Source: an uncultured Victivallales bacterium (GTDB lineage Bacteria; Verrucomicrobiota; Lentisphaeria; Oligosphaerales; JAFGRS01). From it: a stretch of 12,698 nucleotides of DNA. Shown in pieces: positions 5,207 to 12,688 of the stretch. The notes below the pieces were generated by a model that searched no databases, was not told where the DNA came from, and saw nothing but the letters and a program-made list of their open reading frames with translations. The first letter of the stretch is position 1. The number at the start of each line of letters is the position of its first letter. The position numbers were made by a program, and so were the translations under genes. The DNA lies in the NCBI GenBank assembly GCA_903834675.1, contig CAILKC010000873.1, positions 1 through 12,698 of the forward strand, written 5' to 3'.

Positions 5207-7855
5207 TCACGGCCGGCGCAGGCGCAGCATCTCCGTTGCCTGCGGGGCGAGCGTCAGGCTCAACTTACCGTCAGTCATGCTCACGGCACTGTCGGCAAGC
5301 ACGGACGTCGCGCCCGCGGCGCCTTCCATGGCCAGGGCCTTGAGGTCGACGGCCAACGTGGCAACTACGGCCTCCTGGGCCGGGTTGTGTACGACCAGGA
5401 AGACCTCCGGCGCACTGCCGAAGCGCTCGATGCGCACGCTGGCCGGCTCGGCGCGGGCGTAGGTGACGGGTTCCCAGCCGGCCTTGGCCAACTGCTGCAG
5501 CGGCCCGGCCACGCGCTTCATGGCGGCGACGTCATTGCCATGGCCGGGATAGATGCCGTGCAGCAGATGCCAGGGCAGCTCCCATTCGGGCCGAGGCTTG
5601 TACGGCAGGTCGGTGCACGGCTTGCGGTAGGCGATAGCGCGAATGTAGTCCGGGTCCGCAAACTGGGTGTGCTCGGCGCCGAAGATGTCGAGGTAGGGAG
5701 CGGCGAAGGTCAGCCACGCAGGGGTGGTGCCCCACGAGCAGTTGGCCATCAGCACCAGGCCGCGGGCGTGCATGGCCTCGGCCAGGTCACGGACCCACTC
5801 CAGCGAACCCCAGACGGCGGGCTGCACGGGCACGTGTTCAGAGGCGGAAAAGCAGAGGGGCAGGCGCGAGTACGGAAAGTGCTCGCGGCGGTAGTTGGCG
5901 CGACTCATCTGGCCGTAGCCGCAGAATGAGTCCAGGCCAATGCCGTCGTAGCGGGCGCCAGCCTTGACGGCGGCCGCGAGCGCCGGATCGAGGATGTCGG
6001 AGAGGTTGAAGGCGCCCTTGCCGGCGGGGATGTCGGGGGCAAGGTTGCAGCCGAGGATGGCACCCCACTTGCTCTTCTGCATCCAATCGAACTGCCCCGT
6101 GCTGCAGTAGGGCTGGTTGCCGGAGTCGAGTTGCAGCGAGCGCTGCACGACTTGGGCCGTGGTGCGGATGCGTTCGGCCACGGGCGCCTCCTTGCCGCTC
6201 AAGGGGTAGACACGGTAGGGCAAAGCCTCGACCGCAGCCAGTTCGGCGGCGTCGCCGGCATTCAGGCGCTGGAGACGGGTAAGCACCTCGTCGTAGGTCG
6301 GCGCGCGGTCGAAGTCCTCCATGGTCTGCTGGTAGGTCTCTGGCTCGATGTAGTACAGCGCCAGCGGGCCGTTGGCGTTGTCCCACTTGACCGCATCGTG
6401 GTTGAGCGGCCCCCAATGGAAGGCGAAGCCGGCGTCCAGGGCGCCCTCGGTCTTGGCGACGTCGCCCCACACATACCAGCCGCCCTCGCGCGGGGCGCGC
6501 CGGGTGAAGAAGTCCGGGTAGAGCGTGTAGTAGCGCTGCAGCGCCGCACGGAAGCCCCAGGCCGGGTCGTGCCGGTAGAGGACGAAGTGGAACGGCGCGG
6601 TGGCGAGCGAGCGTCCGTCCGCCGCCTTCTCGGGGATGAGGGCGAAGTCCGCCGCGATGTAGAACAGGCGCAGGCCGGGGCTGCAGGCGATACGGTGCAC
6701 CACGGGTTCGTCCATGCGCACGGCCAGGGTCAGCCCGCCGCGGCCCGGCAGCGAGACGGCGCCGAGGGGGTACTTGGAGTGCGCGCCGTTGGTGCCGTAG
6801 GCGAGGCCGGTCTCGAGGTTGGAGTACTCCTCTGCCCGGTTCTGCGCCGCACGCGAGACCGCCACGCTGTCCCACCACTGCCAGGGCCCTTCGGCCAGGG
6901 GCAGGGCGAAGTACACCGTCACCGCCCGGTCCTGGCCGCGCAGATCCGTGACCGTGCCGCGGATGTCGATGGTGCCGCCGTCCCCCTTGATCTCGGCCTT
7001 GACCTCGAGGCCCAGGGCGTCGAGCCGTGCTTCCTGGCGGGCCGAGTTCTGGGCGCCGACGATCGTGCCGCCGACCGTGACCGGCGGCTGCTCGGTGGCC
7101 GCGTCGCGGACGAGAATGCCGTTGGGGGCGTTGCTGGCGGCGCCCACGGTTGCCCCATCGATGGCGACCCCGATGCCGACCTGGTCAATGACGAGTTCCA
7201 GGCCGTCGGCCGTGACCACTGGCACGACAGGACTTGCCGTCGCTGCCGGACCCGCCTGCTCGCGCTTGAAGGCGGAGTCCGCATAGATGTTGGTGTCGAA
7301 GACGACGGCGTGCTCGTCCACGCCCTCCAGGGCAAACTGGGCAAACTCCCAGCGGTACGCATGCGCCTGGCCGGGCGGCACGGAGTAGAGGTAGATATCG
7401 AGTTGCCGGATGGCGCCGCGGTGGATCGAGAGCCGCCAGTTGCTGAGGTCAACCCAGCGGTTCACCGGCACGGTGTGCGCGATCGATTGCTGGGTCATCG
7501 GGCGTTCCTTGAGGTCCTCGCGCAGGGTGTTGCCATCGTAGAAGACGAAGGCCAGGGTCTTCGCGCGCACCCCGGGGTCGGTACAGGTGACGCGCACCCG
7601 GCAACGCAGGCGCGAGAACCGGTTCCAGTCCTGGGGCTGGTCCCAGCTACGGCGCACCTTCGGGAAACTCTCCGGCCCACCGTCGGCGCTGATCGAAGCC
7701 GCCAGCCGTGCATCCGGGGTTGGCGCGATGGCCAGAGTGGTCTTGCCGTGGTCGACGCCACCGGTCCAGGGAGTGTCTCCGATGAGATCAACCTGTGCGG
7801 CCCGAACGGCAACGACAGCGGCAAACAGTGCGGCAGCAAACAGCGTGTGTCTCAT
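5207..7855 (-). CDS. Large secreted protein with glycoside-hydrolase-like barrel architecture
   Basis: The 882-residue protein begins with a signal peptide: MRHTLFAAALFAAVVAVRAA, basic start, alanine/valine-rich core, probable cleavage near residue 20. It should be exported to the periplasm or surface. Residues ~20-400 look like beta-sandwich modules with alternating hydrophobic strands. Residues ~410-780 carry features of a TIM barrel seen in glycoside hydrolases: GGWYVWGD, YDGIGLDSFCGYG with Asp642 at a strand end, then LVLMANCSWG and DIFGAEHTQF with Glu728. The C terminus has a small beta domain (EVFLVVHNPAQE). I do not recognise a numbered GH family, and Asp642/Glu728 as catalytic residues are inference. 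Binding or hydrolysis of a complex polysaccharide is the most reasonable guess. ATG 7855 is chosen over the TTG at 7885 because it starts the signal peptide directly; a GGGGGG run lies four bases upstream. A 654-codon frame on the opposite strand is a shadow. Confidence 0.78.
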   Translation of the reverse strand: MRHTLFAAALFAAVVAVRAAQVDLIGDTPWTGGVDHGKTTLAIAPTPDARLAASISADGGPESFPKVRRSWDQPQDWNRFSRLRCRVRVTCTDPGVRAKTLAFVFYDGNTLREDLKERPMTQQSIAHTVPVNRWVDLSNWRLSIHRGAIRQLDIYLYSVPPGQAHAYRWEFAQFALEGVDEHAVVFDTNIYADSAFKREQAGPAATASPVVPVVTADGLELVIDQVGIGVAIDGATVGAASNAPNGILVRDAATEQPPVTVGGTIVGAQNSARQEARLDALGLEVKAEIKGDGGTIDIRGTVTDLRGQDRAVTVYFALPLAEGPWQWWDSVAVSRAAQNRAEEYSNLETGLAYGTNGAHSKYPLGAVSLPGRGGLTLAVRMDEPVVHRIACSPGLRLFYIAADFALIPEKAADGRSLATAPFHFVLYRHDPAWGFRAALQRYYTLYPDFFTRRAPREGGWYVWGDVAKTEGALDAGFAFHWGPLNHDAVKWDNANGPLALYYIEPETYQQTMEDFDRAPTYDEVLTRLQRLNAGDAAELAAVEALPYRVYPLSGKEAPVAERIRTTAQVVQRSLQLDSGNQPYCSTGQFDWMQKSKWGAILGCNLAPDIPAGKGAFNLSDILDPALAAAVKAGARYDGIGLDSFCGYGQMSRANYRREHFPYSRLPLCFSASEHVPVQPAVWGSLEWVRDLAEAMHARGLVLMANCSWGTTPAWLTFAAPYLDIFGAEHTQFADPDYIRAIAYRKPCTDLPYKPRPEWELPWHLLHGIYPGHGNDVAAMKRVAGPLQQLAKAGWEPVTYARAEPASVRIERFGSAPEVFLVVHNPAQEAVVATLAVDLKALAMEGAAGATSVLADSAVSMTDGKLSLTLAPQATEMLRLRRP

Positions 7856-8010
7856 GGGACCCCCCAGCTCCAGACTCCGGCTCAAACCGTGGCGGGATGG
7901 CCCCGCGGCTACCTGCTGTACAACCCTAACGCGCGGCAGCGGGAGCGCAAGCGGGTGTCCAGGCGACCGGAGCCGGTCCGTGGCTGGGGGAGCGTTCCCA
8001 GCAGAGACTC

Positions 8011-8037
8011 GCTGAAGCTCCCTCCGGCGGCTTCAGC
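8011..8037. repeat. Inverted repeat GCTGAAGC / GCTTCAGC
   Basis: The two 8-base arms (8011-8018 and 8030-8037) are perfectly complementary with an 11-base GC-rich loop. There is no T-run on either side. It is one of four stem-loops packed between 7965 and 8099. Confidence 0.55.
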
Positions 8038-8073
8038 CGCGCCTTGCCGGTCGGCGCCGGTCTTCAGCGGCAC

Positions 8074-8099
8074 CCCTTCCACTGCAAAGCGGTGAAGGG
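8074..8099. repeat. Long bulged hairpin
   Basis: CCCTT (8074-8078), a bulged C, and CACTGC (8080-8085) pair with GCGGTG (8089-8094) and AAGGG (8095-8099) around an AAA loop. The eleven base pairs include one G-T. It is the strongest predicted stem in the gap. No T-run follows on the plus strand, nor on the minus strand. Confidence 0.55.
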
Positions 8100-8177
8100 A
8101 GCGCCGCCGCCACCGGGATCGCACCTCTCATCGATCGGTCCGGACTGCATGGGTCGTCTTCTTCTTGCCGGTCGGGC

Positions 8178-8207
8178 TTGACAAAGGCGCTGAGTCAAAC
8201 GTATATT
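8178..8207 (+). promoter_or_regulatory. Strong sigma70-like promoter of the regulator-efflux operon
   Basis: TTGACA at 8178-8183 is a perfect -35 box. TATATT at 8202-8207 matches five of six bases of the -10 consensus, with an 18-base spacer (17 if GTATAT at 8201 is used). The surrounding 45 bases are AT-rich against a very GC-rich background. A start near 8214 gives a leader of about 40 bases to the regulator ATG at 8255. This is by far the best promoter in the window, and the repeats overlapping it suggest it is the repressed promoter of the downstream operon. Confidence 0.78.
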
Positions 8208-8236
8208 TCAAATGTTTGCTTTAAATGTTCGTTTCA
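8195..8236. promoter_or_regulatory. Candidate operator: three related elements over the -10 and start site
   Basis: AAATGTTTGCTTT (8210-8222) is followed immediately by AAATGTTCGTTTC (8223-8235), matching at 10 of 13 positions. TCAAACGTATATTT (8195-8208), read on the other strand, matches AAATGTTCGTTTCA (8223-8236) at 11 of 14. The left element and the middle one together form an imperfect palindrome around ATTTCAAAT at 8205-8213. The block covers the -10 box and the predicted start. That is where a TetR-family repressor would act, and the gene directly downstream encodes one, so autoregulation is the natural inference. Confidence 0.65.
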
Positions 8237-8254
8237 CAGGCAGAGGCGACGCCC

Positions 8255-8938
8255 ATGACGACCCGTGACAGGCTACTGCGGGTGGCGGCGGAGGAGTTTG
8301 CCGCCAAGGGTTTCCAGGAGGCGACCGTAGCGGAGATCTGTCGCAAGGCCGAGGCGAACATTGCGGCGATCAACTACCACTTCGGCGGCAAGGAAGCGCT
8401 CTACCAGGAAACGTGGCGGCAGGCGCACCGGGCGATGCTTGAGGCGGTGCCGCCGGACGGGGGCGTGGCGGCGACGGCGCCGGCGGCACAGCGTCTGCGG
8501 GGGCGCCTGCGGGCCATGCTGCAGCGGGGCATGCACCCCGATGACCGGGAGTTCCGCATCATGGACCGGGAGATGGTGAACCCGACCGGGCTGCTGGCGC
8601 AGGTGGTCCATGACTCGATCGAGCCGCTGCGCCGGGCCACCGAGAGCATTGTGCTGGAGCTTCTGGGGGGCAACGCCGACGAGCGGACGGTGCGCTTGTG
8701 TGGGGCCTCGGTGATCGGGCCGTGCCTGTTCGTCATGCGCGGTCGACGCCTGGGGCGCCATGTCGACGCGCCGCCGTCCGGCGGGACCACCGAGGTCGAT
8801 GAACTGGCCGACCACTTTACCGCCTTTGCGTTGGCCGGTATACAGGACGTCCGCCGGCGCCTGGCGAAGTCGCAAGCGCGGCCGGCCCGAGCGGGTCGCA
8901 AGGCGGGGACGACGAAAGCGAAGCGAGGCGAACCGTGA
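8255..8938 (+). CDS. TetR-family transcriptional repressor, CecR-like
   Basis: The 227-residue DNA-binding protein has a TetR_N helix-turn-helix at residues 3-50: TRDRLLRVAAEEFAAKGF, then VAEICRKAEANIAAINYHF and GKEALY. The ANIAAINYHFGGKE stretch is characteristic of the CecR (YbiH) subgroup. The C-terminal part, with REMVNPTGLL and SVIGPCLFVMRGR, fits the CecR_C ligand and dimerisation domain. A basic Lys/Arg-rich tail covers the last ~25 residues. E. coli CecR controls an HlyD-ABC efflux operon, and here too the gene directly precedes an adaptor and ABC genes, overlapping the adaptor by four bases. It probably represses the promoter just upstream and is released by a small-molecule ligand. 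ATG 8255 is preferred: GAGG sits eight bases before it, while the in-frame ATG 8225 has no ribosome site and lies inside the putative operator. Confidence 0.88.
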   Translation: MTTRDRLLRVAAEEFAAKGFQEATVAEICRKAEANIAAINYHFGGKEALYQETWRQAHRAMLEAVPPDGGVAATAPAAQRLRGRLRAMLQRGMHPDDREFRIMDREMVNPTGLLAQVVHDSIEPLRRATESIVLELLGGNADERTVRLCGASVIGPCLFVMRGRRLGRHVDAPPSGGTTEVDELADHFTAFALAGIQDVRRRLAKSQARPARAGRKAGTTKAKRGEP

Positions 8939-10482
8939 GAACCTGGCAGAAGAGACTCGTGGTGCTGCTGATCATCGTGGGTTGCGTGGGTGGGGGCCTG
9001 GCCTGGAAGGCGCTACAGGGCAAGGATCGGGTGCCGCAGTTCCGCACGACGCCGGTGACGCGCGGCGAGCTGCTGGTCACCATCGATGCAACCGGCACCT
9101 TGGAGCCGGAGGAGGTCGTTGACGTCGGCGCCCAAGTGGCAGGGCAGATCCTCTCCCTGGGCAAGGACGCCGACGGCAAGCCGGTAGACTATGGCTCGCG
9201 GGTGGCGAAGGACGCGGTCCTGGCCCTGATCGACGAGACGCTGTCGCAGGCAGACGTCAAGCAGGCGGAGGCGGGGGTGACGTCCGCCGAAGCCGGGGTG
9301 CAGCGTGCCGCGGCGGACGTGGTGCAGCTCAAGGCCGGAGTGACGCAGGCCGAGGCGCAGCTGGCCTCCGCCCAGGCTGGCATCAAGAGTGCCGAGGCCA
9401 ACCTCGAACAGCTCCAGGCCAAGTTCGTGCAGGCTCAGCGGGACTGGGAACGGGCCAAACGGCTCGGGCCATCCGAGGCCTTGGCCCAGGCGACCTATGA
9501 CGGCTACCTGTCTGCCTTCGACAGCGCCCAGGCCAACGTGGCCGTGGGCCAGGCGGCGCTGGTGCAGGCCCGGGCGAGCCACGATGCGTTCGGCGCGGCG
9601 TCTGCCATGGCCTCGGCGGCGGTGGCCGTGGGCGAGGCCTCGGCGCTGCAGGCCAAGGCCAGCCTGGCCCAGGCCGAAACCAGCCTTTGGCGGGCCAAGC
9701 GCAACCTGGGCTATTGCACGATCACGTGCCCGGTCGACGGCATCGTCATCGACCGTCGGGTGAACGTTGGCCAAACCGTGGTCGCGAGCCTGAACACGCC
9801 CAGCCTCTTCCTCATCGCCAAGGACCTCAAGCGCCTCCAGGTATGGGTGGCGGTCAACGAGGCCGACGTAACCAGCATCTTCCCGGGGCAGCCGGTGGCG
9901 TTCACCGTCGACGCACGGCCGGACGAGACCTTCAAGGGCGAGGTGATCAAGGTCCGCCCCAACGCCGCCATGACCCAGAACGTGGTGACCTACACGGTCG
10001 AGATCGGCACTGACAACAGCGCCGGTCGCCTGCTCCCCTACCTGACCGCCAACGTGAAGTTCGAGGTCAACCGCCGGGAGGGCGTCCTGCTGGCCCCCAA
10101 CGCCGCCCTGCGCTGGACGCCGACGCTCGCCCAGGTCGAGCCGGCCTCCCGCGAGGGCGCTGGTGCGGCGGCGAGCCCGGCCCCGGCCGCCCATGCGACC
10201 GGCCGCGCCGCCGCGGCCGCGGGCAAGGCGGAGGAGGCGAAAGCGGCGAAGACGAAGGCAGGCGTGGTGTACACCGTTCAGGGCGCCTACGTGCGACCGC
10301 TCGTCGTGCAGGTCGGCCTGACCAGCGGGACGGTCACCGAGCTCAGCGGCGAGGGCCTCGCCGAGGGGACCGAACTCGTCATCGGCGTGCAGACTGCCGC
10401 GGGAACTGCGGCCCAGACGAGCAACCCCTTTGCCATCAAGATGCCCCGGCCACCGGGGGGTGGCGGCGGGCCGCCACACTGA
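8935..10482 (+). CDS. MacA/HlyD-type periplasmic adaptor of a tripartite ABC efflux system
   Basis: The 515-residue protein is anchored by one N-terminal membrane segment (about residues 7-24). A lipoyl/barrel-sandwich half starts near TPVTRGELLVTIDATGTL (39-56). A long alpha-helical hairpin spans ~101-256 and is very rich in Ala, Gln and Glu in heptad-like order. The second lipoyl half begins at CTITCPVDGIVIDRRVNVGQ (261-280), followed by a beta-barrel domain (~295-395). At the hairpin tip Arg173 and Leu177 fit the RLS channel-docking motif, but the serine position is Ala184. An Ala/Lys-rich low-complexity insert (400-442) precedes the membrane-proximal domain, and a Pro/Gly tail ends the protein. 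The start is GTG, in a GTGA overlap with the regulator stop, with GAGG seven bases upstream. It would link the downstream MacB-type ATPase and permease to a TolC-like channel that is not in the window. Confidence 0.88.
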   Translation: MRTWQKRLVVLLIIVGCVGGGLAWKALQGKDRVPQFRTTPVTRGELLVTIDATGTLEPEEVVDVGAQVAGQILSLGKDADGKPVDYGSRVAKDAVLALIDETLSQADVKQAEAGVTSAEAGVQRAAADVVQLKAGVTQAEAQLASAQAGIKSAEANLEQLQAKFVQAQRDWERAKRLGPSEALAQATYDGYLSAFDSAQANVAVGQAALVQARASHDAFGAASAMASAAVAVGEASALQAKASLAQAETSLWRAKRNLGYCTITCPVDGIVIDRRVNVGQTVVASLNTPSLFLIAKDLKRLQVWVAVNEADVTSIFPGQPVAFTVDARPDETFKGEVIKVRPNAAMTQNVVTYTVEIGTDNSAGRLLPYLTANVKFEVNRREGVLLAPNAALRWTPTLAQVEPASREGAGAAASPAPAAHATGRAAAAAGKAEEAKAAKTKAGVVYTVQGAYVRPLVVQVGLTSGTVTELSGEGLAEGTELVIGVQTAAGTAAQTSNPFAIKMPRPPGGGGGPPH

Positions 10483-10524
10483 ACCGGGCCGCGCAAAGGG
10501 TTGCCGACGTGAGAGCGTACGACT

Positions 10525-11274
10525 ATGGAACTCATCGAACTACAAGATCTCAGCAAGACCTACCACCTGGGCGACGTGGACGTGCCCGTGCTCCGTGGCA
10601 TCTCGCTGAAGATCGTCAAGGGTGAGTTCGTCGCCCTGATGGGGGCCTCCGGTTCGGGCAAGACCACCCTGATGAACCTCCTGGGCTGCCTGGACCGCCC
10701 GACCTCGGGCGAGTACTGGCTGGAAGGCGAGGCGGTCGGCCGGCTGTCGTCCGACCAGCGGGCCATGGTGCGCAACCGCAAGCTGGGGTTCGTCTTCCAG
10801 AACTTCAACCTGCTGCCGCGCACCAGCGCCATCGACAACGTGGCCATGCCACTGGCTTACACAGCGCGGCAGCTCCCCGACCGGGAGGCTCGTCGCCGCG
10901 CCCGTGAGATGCTGGTCCGGGTGGGACTGGAGGACCGTCTGGAGCACGAGCCGTCGCAGCTCTCCGGCGGCCAGCAGCAACGCGTGGCCATCGCGCGAGC
11001 CCTGGTCAACCGCCCCGCGCTGCTGTTCGCTGACGAGCCGACGGGCAACCTCGACTCGCACACCAGTCAGGATGTCCTGCGCATGTTCCGCGGGCTCAAC
11101 GAGGATGACGGCATCACGATCATCCTGGTGACGCATGACCCGGATGTAGCCCGCAGCGCCAAGCGTGTCATCCACATCCGCGACGGCCAGATCGTCGACG
11201 GCGCTGAAGACACCGCGCCCCCAGCCGGCGTCGGTGGACCACCGGGCGGGGCCGTGGCAGGAGGGCGGACATGA
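10525..11274 (+). CDS. ABC transporter ATP-binding protein, MacB/LolD type
   Basis: The 249-residue cytoplasmic ATPase energises the permease encoded next. All nucleotide-binding motifs are present: Walker A GASGSGKT (40-47), Q-loop Gln92 ([10 protein letters not shown]), signature LSGGQQQR (146-153), Walker [15 protein letters not shown] (165-178) with Glu171, and H-loop His204. The NFNLLP and [10 protein letters not shown] wording is typical of the MacB/LolD/FtsE group. In E. coli MacB the ATPase is fused to the permease, whereas here it is separate. The last ~20 residues form a Gly/Pro/Ala-rich tail outside the fold. GAGAG lies nine bases before the ATG. The stop overlaps the permease start in ATGA (11271-11274), indicating coupled translation. 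Forty-two bases separate it from the adaptor gene, with no terminator visible. Confidence 0.93.
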   Translation: MELIELQDLSKTYHLGDVDVPVLRGISLKIVKGEFVALMGASGSGKTTLMNLLGCLDRPTSGEYWLEGEAVGRLSSDQRAMVRNRKLGFVFQNFNLLPRTSAIDNVAMPLAYTARQLPDREARRRAREMLVRVGLEDRLEHEPSQLSGGQQQRVAIARALVNRPALLFADEPTGNLDSHTSQDVLRMFRGLNEDDGITIILVTHDPDVARSAKRVIHIRDGQIVDGAEDTAPPAGVGGPPGGAVAGGRT

Positions 11275-12641
11275 ACGTCTACCGATCCCTGTTGTCTGCA
11301 CTGATCTCATTCCGGCGCAATCCGCTGCGTGCCGCCCTGACCACGCTTGGAATCGTCATCGGCATCGGTGCGGTGATCGCCATGATGGAGATCGGCCAAG
11401 GGTCGTCGGCACAGCTCCGCAAGGCGATCGCCAGCATGGGGGCCAACGTGCTGCTGGTCATCCCGGGGTCGAACACTGCCAGCGGCGTCAGCCAGGGCGT
11501 CGGCAGCACCGTGACTCTGCGGCCCCAGGACTGCGACGCCCTCGCCGCCGAGTGCCCGTCGCTGCGCGCCGCGGCGCCGGTAGTGCGCGCCCGCACCCAG
11601 ATCGTCTACGGCAACCGCAACTGGGTGCCCAACCAGATGTCGGGCACCACGGCCGCCTTCCTGGATATCCGAGACTGGGCCACTCTCGCCGAGGGCGAAG
11701 CGTTCTCCGATCGCGACGTGCGTAATGGCAGTCGCGTCTGCCTGTTGGGGCAGACCATCGCCAAGGAGCTGTTTGAGGGCGAGGCCGCCATCGGCAAGGT
11801 GATCCGGGTCAACAACGTGCCCCTGCGGGTGGTCGGAGTGCTCGGCAAGAAGGGGGCCAACATGGTAGGCATGGACCAGGACGACGTGCTGATTGCACCC
11901 TGGACGCTGGTCAAGTACCGCATCGCCGGCTCGGCCCTCGCTACGGCCAACCAGAGCTCGAGCAGCAGCTCCAGCAGTTCCACGAATACCCTCAGCCAGT
12001 TGTACCCCAGCGCGGCCCCCGTGCTCTACGCCGGACGGTCGTCCACCCAGACCCAGAACAACCCGATGCTGGTGCGCTTCGCCAGCATTGATTCCATCCT
12101 GGCCGCGGCGCGCAGCAGCGAGCAGATCCCGGCCGCCATGCAGGAGATGACCAAGGTCCTGCGCCGCCAGCACAATCTGCGCACCGGCGAGCCGAACGAC
12201 TTCGAGGTCCGGGACATGACCGAGATGACCAATACCCTCTCCTCCACCACCAAGCTGATGACCAATCTGCTGCTGTGCGTAGCCATGATCTCGCTGGTGG
12301 TGGGCGGCGTCGGCATCATGAATATCATGCTGGTCTCCGTCACCGAGCGCACCCGCGAGATCGGCCTGCGTATGGCCGTCGGCGCCCGCAGCCGCGACAT
12401 CCTGCGCCAGTTCCTGGTCGAAGCCACGGTCCTCTGCCTCGTCGGCGGTGCCATGGGCATCCTCCTCGGTCACGGCGGCTCCACGCTCGTCCGCGTGCTG
12501 CTGCACTGGCCGGTGCAGACCTCGCCGCTCGCGATCGCCGCGGCCGTGGTGGTTTCGGCCGGCGTGGGCATCCTCTTTGGCTTCTACCCGGCCTGGAAAG
12601 CATCACAACTCGACCCCATTGAGGCGCTGCGCTACGAATGA
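11271..12641 (+). CDS. MacB-type ABC transporter permease (FtsX family)
   Basis: The 456-residue inner-membrane protein has four membrane segments in the FtsX/MacB layout: TM1 at ~21-43, TM2 at ~330-355, TM3 at ~383-407 and TM4 at ~420-440. A large periplasmic domain lies between TM1 and TM2. The hallmark stretch MNIMLVSVTERTREIGLRMA (350-369) and the end motif YPAWKASQLDPIEALRYE are intact. TM1 is preceded by RRNPLRAALTTLGIVIGIGA, also typical. The periplasmic domain contains nine consecutive serines (229-237) and a Ser/Thr/Gln-rich linker. MacB-type transporters are mechanotransmitters: ATP hydrolysis drives shape changes in the periplasm that expel substrates (drugs, peptides, lipids) through the adaptor and an outer-membrane channel. 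The substrate here cannot be told. It begins inside the ATPase stop codon. Confidence 0.92.
   Translation: MNVYRSLLSALISFRRNPLRAALTTLGIVIGIGAVIAMMEIGQGSSAQLRKAIASMGANVLLVIPGSNTASGVSQGVGSTVTLRPQDCDALAAECPSLRAAAPVVRARTQIVYGNRNWVPNQMSGTTAAFLDIRDWATLAEGEAFSDRDVRNGSRVCLLGQTIAKELFEGEAAIGKVIRVNNVPLRVVGVLGKKGANMVGMDQDDVLIAPWTLVKYRIAGSALATANQSSSSSSSSSTNTLSQLYPSAAPVLYAGRSSTQTQNNPMLVRFASIDSILAAARSSEQIPAAMQEMTKVLRRQHNLRTGEPNDFEVRDMTEMTNTLSSTTKLMTNLLLCVAMISLVVGGVGIMNIMLVSVTERTREIGLRMAVGARSRDILRQFLVEATVLCLVGGAMGILLGHGGSTLVRVLLHWPVQTSPLAIAAAVVVSAGVGILFGFYPAWKASQLDPIEALRYE
11955..11981 (+). other. Poly-serine stretch in the permease periplasmic domain
   Basis: Nine serine codons in a row (permease residues 229-237) use AGC, TCG, TCC and AGT in mixed order. 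This argues for protein-level selection of a flexible linker rather than recent triplet slippage. It sits near the middle of the TM1-TM2 periplasmic domain. I recall similar Ser-rich linkers in MacB-like permeases of Verrucomicrobiota. Confidence 0.7.
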
Positions 12642-12651
12642 TGGAATCCCC

Positions 12652-12670
12652 GCGGCCAAGCCACGGCCGC
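12652..12670. repeat. Short inverted repeat GCGGCC / GGCCGC
   Basis: Six-base arms at 12652-12657 and 12665-12670 flank a seven-base loop between the permease stop and the next start codon. There is no T-run, so it is unlikely to terminate transcription fully. GC-rich stems of this size arise easily by chance in this composition. Confidence 0.3.
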
Positions 12671-12688
12671 CGCCCCAGGAGCACCGCG

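Larger units (their letters stand above)
7856..8177. other. Divergent intergenic region with clustered hairpins
   Basis: No gene is supported in this stretch between the divergently transcribed secreted-protein gene and the regulator. It contains four inverted repeats in about 135 bases: GACCGG/CCGGTC (7965-7978), GCTGGG/CCCAGC (7983-8002), GCTGAAGC/GCTTCAGC (8011-8037) and CCCTTC-CACTGC/GCGGTG-AAGGG (8074-8099). Such clustering suggests a structured leader, a repeat family or a remnant. I could not place a convincing promoter for the minus-strand gene, although it must lie in this gap unless the gene is expressed from elsewhere. Confidence 0.5.

Noticed and set aside
4917..5210. 97-codon minus-strand frame in the gap upstream of the methyltransferase
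   Set aside because: It overlaps the ends of both neighbouring genes, has no ribosome site or domain, and covers the palindromes.
4304..5929. 541-codon plus-strand open frame across two minus-strand genes and their gap
   Set aside because: It crosses gene boundaries and has no domain. The minus strand shows clear methyltransferase motifs in the same bases.
6131..8095. 654-codon plus-strand open frame opposite the secreted-protein gene
   Set aside because: It contains no recognisable domain and is rich in Gly/Val/Arg/Asp. It is a GC-driven shadow. The minus strand has a signal peptide and ordered structural modules over the same bases.
9013..10479. 488-codon minus-strand open frame opposite the adaptor
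   Set aside because: The apparent His/Arg/Leu-rich repeats mirror the Ala/Gln coiled coil on the plus strand. No independent ribosome site or domain is present.
11307..12506. 399-codon minus-strand open frame opposite the permease
   Set aside because: Composition is dominated by His, Asp, Gly and Ala, as expected for the complement of a high-GC membrane protein gene. The plus-strand permease is unambiguous.
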